From: Candidatus Poseidoniaceae archaeon
Lineage (GTDB): Archaea; Thermoplasmatota; Poseidoniia; Poseidoniales; Poseidoniaceae
Reading direction: 5' to 3'
Assembly: GCA_022452125.1 (NCBI GenBank)
Contig: JAKURJ010000011.1
Span: 1-23,327 of the forward strand
DNA length: 23,327 nt
Part shown: positions 20,150 through 23,327 of the stretch, one piece after another
How positions within the stretch are numbered: position 1 is the first letter of the stretch
Layout: each line of letters starts with the position of its first letter
Notes under the pieces: model-generated
What the model was told of the DNA's origin: nothing
Seen by the model: the letters and a program-made list of their open reading frames with translations, nothing else
Databases searched by the model: none
Position numbers and translations under genes: made by a program

Positions 20150-23100
20150 TCATTCTTCTTGGGTGGAAGGTTCACTCGTGCTGAAATCATAGTGCATTAT
20201 TCCCAGTGCTGCCGTAGTGATAACCAATGAGGCGATTAATGACAGTACGATCATTACTGCAGAGAATAATCCGAATGTGTTGAACAGACCCATTGATGAG
20301 GTTGCAATGATTGCGAATCCTGCAACATCCGAAACAGCTGAACCAACCAATGCGAGAGCGCAAGCTCCACCTACACCTTTCAGTGCTTGTTGGTGATTCT
20401 TTCCTTTCTCTTTCTCTTCGCGATACCTTTCAGTAACGTGAATACAGTAGTCTATTCCTACACCCAAAGATATCGTCGCTATCGTCACCGTGACAATATT
20501 CAGGGAATATCCGAATGCATAAATCAAGCCATAGAGCCAAACAACAACCAATAGAATCGGTGTCAAAGATACCATTGCTTGCTTAACTGAACGGAATCCA
20601 ATTGATAGAGTGATCAAGACGAATAGTGAGCCCAAGAATAGTGAAGACTGCATTTCTGACTGCATCTTATCTCCTGCAATAAATCGGGTTACAGGTTTGC
20701 CAGTTAGCATAACCCAGGTCAAGGGCTTGTCTTCCTCCTTGTCACCAACTTCTTCCCAAGTTCCACTTGATAAATTTAGTAGAGGGCTCAAATCTCGCTT
20801 GATTTCTTCAATACCTGGCCCCATAGTTGGGAAGTGTTCAGGTGATGTAATTCCAAACCGAATAATCATTCTTTCATATGAAACTGGTTCGCCGTCCATC
20901 GATTCCCAAACTCTTTGAGGATTTAATTCAACGCCAGGGTCGATGTACAAATCAACCAATGATGATGGAACTTCGGTGCCGGGAATTCCATCTAGTGATA
21001 AAACACCATAGAAGAAAATCAGACAATCTTTGTCGTCCAAGTCAGGTGCATTCAGAGCACCCTTTGTGCTACAGTTAGATTCGTTATATCCTCTGTCGAA
21101 GAATGGTTGCGGATTACTCATCAATGAAGCGGAAGCAGCGAAAACGAACTCGTCGATTGCTAAGATATCGACAGAGCCATCAGGAGTTCTGGTCATTTTA
21201 TCGACTACACCTTCGGTTTTGATATTCGAATTCTGTCTGAAATCGTCTATCGCTCTGAACACAGAAGGTTCAGCAACATCACCTTCGATATACAGCATAG
21301 CAGGCTCACCTTCATCAGAGAATCTGTCGGTGACAATTCCAACTCCTAATGCGAAATCTGATTCATCATCTAGGAAGTCATCAACTTGGAAATCACCTTC
21401 CAACTGAACCATTCCCCACGCTGCGGGTAGCGCTAGAATAAGACATATTGATGCGATGATAATTGGTCTTTTACCGGTACCAGATTGGATTGCAACCTTC
21501 TGCAATCTCTCTTTGTTCACAAAGTAGTGATTGGCTTTGGGAGTAGTATTCTTGCCTCTCTTTTCGAGCCATTCATCGAATGAAACTCTAACCAGAGGCG
21601 CCCAGATACCCGTTAGCAGGAATGCAGCAAGTACTCCTAAGGCAGCTTCGATTCCGAAGGATCTCAAAGCAGCAACATCGCTGAATAGGTTGGCTGAGAA
21701 TGCAGCCATGGTTGTCAAGGAAGTTAGCATGATTGCTCGGCCAACTCTGTTGACTGTGATTTTTCCAGCCTCAGTAGTTGACTTTCCTAGGTTTCTTTCT
21801 TCCTTGTATCTGTGAAGTGCGTGCAGTGAATCATCAATACCTAATGCCAAAACTAAAATCGGCAATAGGTTAGAGAATTGAGAACGAGAAATTAGGTCGA
21901 TGCCAAACCATCCGAATAATGATGCAGCATGACCAATCATTCCTTGCATCCATAACAGGGCGCCTCCAAGTGCCATTGTGACAATAGCAACATCCGACCA
22001 TCTTCTCAATGAAGCATACAACAGAACGATTATGACTGCGCCCATGGCGAAAATCAAACCTCCAGAATTCTGTAATTCTCTATTGACTTCAACATTCACA
22101 GCTTGCCCGACTAGAAGTGTGAGAGAATTATTGTCATTACTTCGCAGGTGGCCTTCCAAGTCCATCATAGACCATTCTATCGAACACGGAGATTCTAGAC
22201 TCTGACAATATTCAGATGTGTAGCTAGGAGGGTGCAGTAACAACTCAAGGCCGCTTAATCTGTAACCACCAATGACTAACCCATCATCCGTACTTCTGAT
22301 GTCAGTCTCTGAATGTGCATCTTTCCAAACAGTTGTCCAGCCTGCTTCTTCCAGCGCTGCACGGTCTAGTTGAACTAGTAACCAAGATGCTGATGCCGAC
22401 CACCTTCCAGGTCCAGGCCTTGCGTTATCCCAAGTTCCGTCAACATTCAATGAACCACCAACTGGTCCGCCAACAATTCCAGCATTTTCCTCTGCGCTAA
22501 CGAATCCTCGGTCTAAGGACAGCCATCGCAGGAAATCAGAACCGTTAGCGCTAGCCATGCGCTCTGCAGCCAAATCTATGTGCGCTTGAGTGACTTCTTC
22601 GTCATCGAAAGTCAGACATTCAAGAGGGCCACAATCATACCAATTGGTTACAGGTGGCTCTAATCCCGCTAGAGTCATTGTTGGTTTGGTTAGAACAGAC
22701 TCATTTGCCATGAATCCTCTGAAGATGTCAGCAAGGCTCATCACGCCATCGGTTTGCAATTCAGTAACATCGTTGATGAACGGCTTCATGTATTGGCCAA
22801 GAACGTGATTTCGGATTACTTCGTGCTTAGCGTCAATTTCTTTCAATACGGTTAGATTGAGGATTCCTCCATCTACCTGTGTAATACCTTGCCACTTTTC
22901 TCCAGTGGGAATAATTTCCTCAACTTGAGCGAATCCAGACCAGTCAGGTACTCCGCCATCGATTAGAGGGACGGGGTCCTGAGTTGAACCAACCATTGCA
23001 GGATCCCTGACGCTAACAACGAATCCGAGGATAATTTCCGTGGTTGAGAATTCTTTATTGATAATTCGCTCGGCGGATAACTCTGGTGATTCCATATCGT

Positions 23101-23233
23101 ATGATTCCATGTCGATTGGTTCTAGTGCTTTTAGAGCACCAGGGATCATCAAGATTGTAAGAATGAATATGGCGACGTGCACCTTTTTCCTATGAGGGAC
23201 TAAGATATTTGATACATCTTCAAAGTCCGCCAT
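20150..23233 (-). CDS. RND superfamily (MMPL/patched-like) transporter
   Basis: 1027 aa with the two-fold RND layout: a first membrane helix (19-36), a large extracytoplasmic domain (about 40-388), a five-helix bundle (about 391-555), a second helix (590-607), a second extracytoplasmic domain, and a C-terminal five-helix bundle. The conserved proton-relay-type motif appears in both halves as GIDDSLHALHRY (465-476) and GIDYCIHVTERY near the C-terminus. Cysteine pairs in the outside loops (C201/C206, C343/C350, and a NCST...DKDC pair) could form disulfides. Proton-driven export of lipids, hopanoid/isoprenoid-like molecules or other hydrophobic compounds is usual; no adaptor or outer-membrane partner is present. 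The ATG at 23231-23233 starts MADFEDVSNILVPHRKK, and the preceding sequence is divergent from the tRNA. Confidence 0.93.
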   Translation of the reverse strand: MADFEDVSNILVPHRKKVHVAIFILTILMIPGALKALEPIDMESYDMESPELSAERIINKEFSTTEIILGFVVSVRDPAMVGSTQDPVPLIDGGVPDWSGFAQVEEIIPTGEKWQGITQVDGGILNLTVLKEIDAKHEVIRNHVLGQYMKPFINDVTELQTDGVMSLADIFRGFMANESVLTKPTMTLAGLEPPVTNWYDCGPLECLTFDDEEVTQAHIDLAAERMASANGSDFLRWLSLDRGFVSAEENAGIVGGPVGGSLNVDGTWDNARPGPGRWSASASWLLVQLDRAALEEAGWTTVWKDAHSETDIRSTDDGLVIGGYRLSGLELLLHPPSYTSEYCQSLESPCSIEWSMMDLEGHLRSNDNNSLTLLVGQAVNVEVNRELQNSGGLIFAMGAVIIVLLYASLRRWSDVAIVTMALGGALLWMQGMIGHAASLFGWFGIDLISRSQFSNLLPILVLALGIDDSLHALHRYKEERNLGKSTTEAGKITVNRVGRAIMLTSLTTMAAFSANLFSDVAALRSFGIEAALGVLAAFLLTGIWAPLVRVSFDEWLEKRGKNTTPKANHYFVNKERLQKVAIQSGTGKRPIIIASICLILALPAAWGMVQLEGDFQVDDFLDDESDFALGVGIVTDRFSDEGEPAMLYIEGDVAEPSVFRAIDDFRQNSNIKTEGVVDKMTRTPDGSVDILAIDEFVFAASASLMSNPQPFFDRGYNESNCSTKGALNAPDLDDKDCLIFFYGVLSLDGIPGTEVPSSLVDLYIDPGVELNPQRVWESMDGEPVSYERMIIRFGITSPEHFPTMGPGIEEIKRDLSPLLNLSSGTWEEVGDKEEDKPLTWVMLTGKPVTRFIAGDKMQSEMQSSLFLGSLFVLITLSIGFRSVKQAMVSLTPILLVVVWLYGLIYAFGYSLNIVTVTIATISLGVGIDYCIHVTERYREEKEKGKNHQQALKGVGGACALALVGSAVSDVAGFAIIATSSMGLFNTFGLFSAVMIVLSLIASLVITTAALGIMHYDFSTSEPSTQEE

Positions 23234-23302
23234 GGACAGTCTCTGAACTTCTTGTTATTGAACAGTTGTATTCATTTGGGAGATAGTTCACGCCCACTTT
23301 GC

Positions 23303-23327
23303 GCGGGGGTCGCCCAGCTTGGTCAAC
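23303..23327 (+). tRNA. 5' end of a tRNA, probably tRNA-Leu (cut by window edge)
   Basis: GCGGGGG fits a 7-nt 5' acceptor strand, followed by T8, C9, GCCC for the D stem and AGCTTGGTCAA for a D loop with the A14 and G18-G19 landmarks. GGTCAA in a large D loop and a GCGGGGG acceptor are usual for archaeal tRNA-Leu (a class II tRNA). Only 25 nt are visible, so anticodon and identity are unproven. Confidence 0.55.

Noticed and set aside
1..23327. CRISPR arrays, transposases, integrases, toxin-antitoxin or phage genes
   Set aside because: None seen: no regularly spaced repeats, no mobile-element motifs, and all long frames are explained by cellular genes.

Overview
The window looks like chromosomal DNA of a mesophilic euryarchaeon, most probably a marine Group II archaeon (Poseidoniales). 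This is inference from gene content, not from a marker search. Evidence: a canonical archaeal block (tRNA pseudouridine synthase Pus10, ribosomal protein L21e, RNA polymerase subunit Rpb4/F, DUF655 protein, KsgA/Dim1), archaeal TATA-like boxes and Shine-Dalgarno sites, next to genes of bacterial type (KatG, exonuclease VII XseA/XseB). Nothing indicates a plasmid, phage, IS element or CRISPR array.

Layout. 1-751 (-): 5' part of phosphoglycerate kinase. 850-1803 (+): solitary beta-class DNA methyltransferase. 1869-4143 (+): tight three-gene unit of an M24 peptidase, an 88-aa Cys/His-rich protein and a 261-aa protein that I read as a chain of histone folds. 4187-5089 (+): polytopic membrane protein resembling FAR-17a/AIG1, whose end overlaps a convergent peroxiredoxin gene. 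5636-8083 (+): CobW/G3E GTPase translationally coupled to an FAD/NAD(P) oxidoreductase that is frameshifted at a run of eight G. 8094-10229 (-): catalase-peroxidase KatG. 10304-11800 (+): thioredoxin-like protein, internally duplicated membrane protein, small protein with a Trp/Tyr-rich tail. 11801-13588 (-): xseA, xseB, a DUF59-like ORF lacking a start codon, and a 39-aa membrane protein, linked mostly by TAATG overlaps. 13710-19195 (+): pus10, then the information-processing operon L21e-rpoF-DUF655-ksgA, followed by an unknown HhH/zinc protein, a [2Fe-2S] ferredoxin and a 52-aa membrane protein. 19242-20147 (+): alpha/beta hydrolase with a probable leaderless GTG start. 20150-23233 (-): large RND/MMPL-like transporter. 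23303-23327 (+): 5' end of a tRNA, probably tRNA-Leu, cut by the window edge.

Themes. 5.0-10.6 kb concentrates peroxide/thiol/metal functions (peroxiredoxin, metallochaperone GTPase, flavoenzyme, KatG, thioredoxin-like), with two divergent intergenic regions carrying inverted repeats. 13.7-19.2 kb is translation and transcription machinery. The most interesting observations are the multi-histone-fold protein, a SAP domain inserted in Pus10, the poly-G frameshift, and a Trp/Tyr-rich C-terminal motif shared by two unrelated proteins. No intergenic stretch exceeds about 125 bases.
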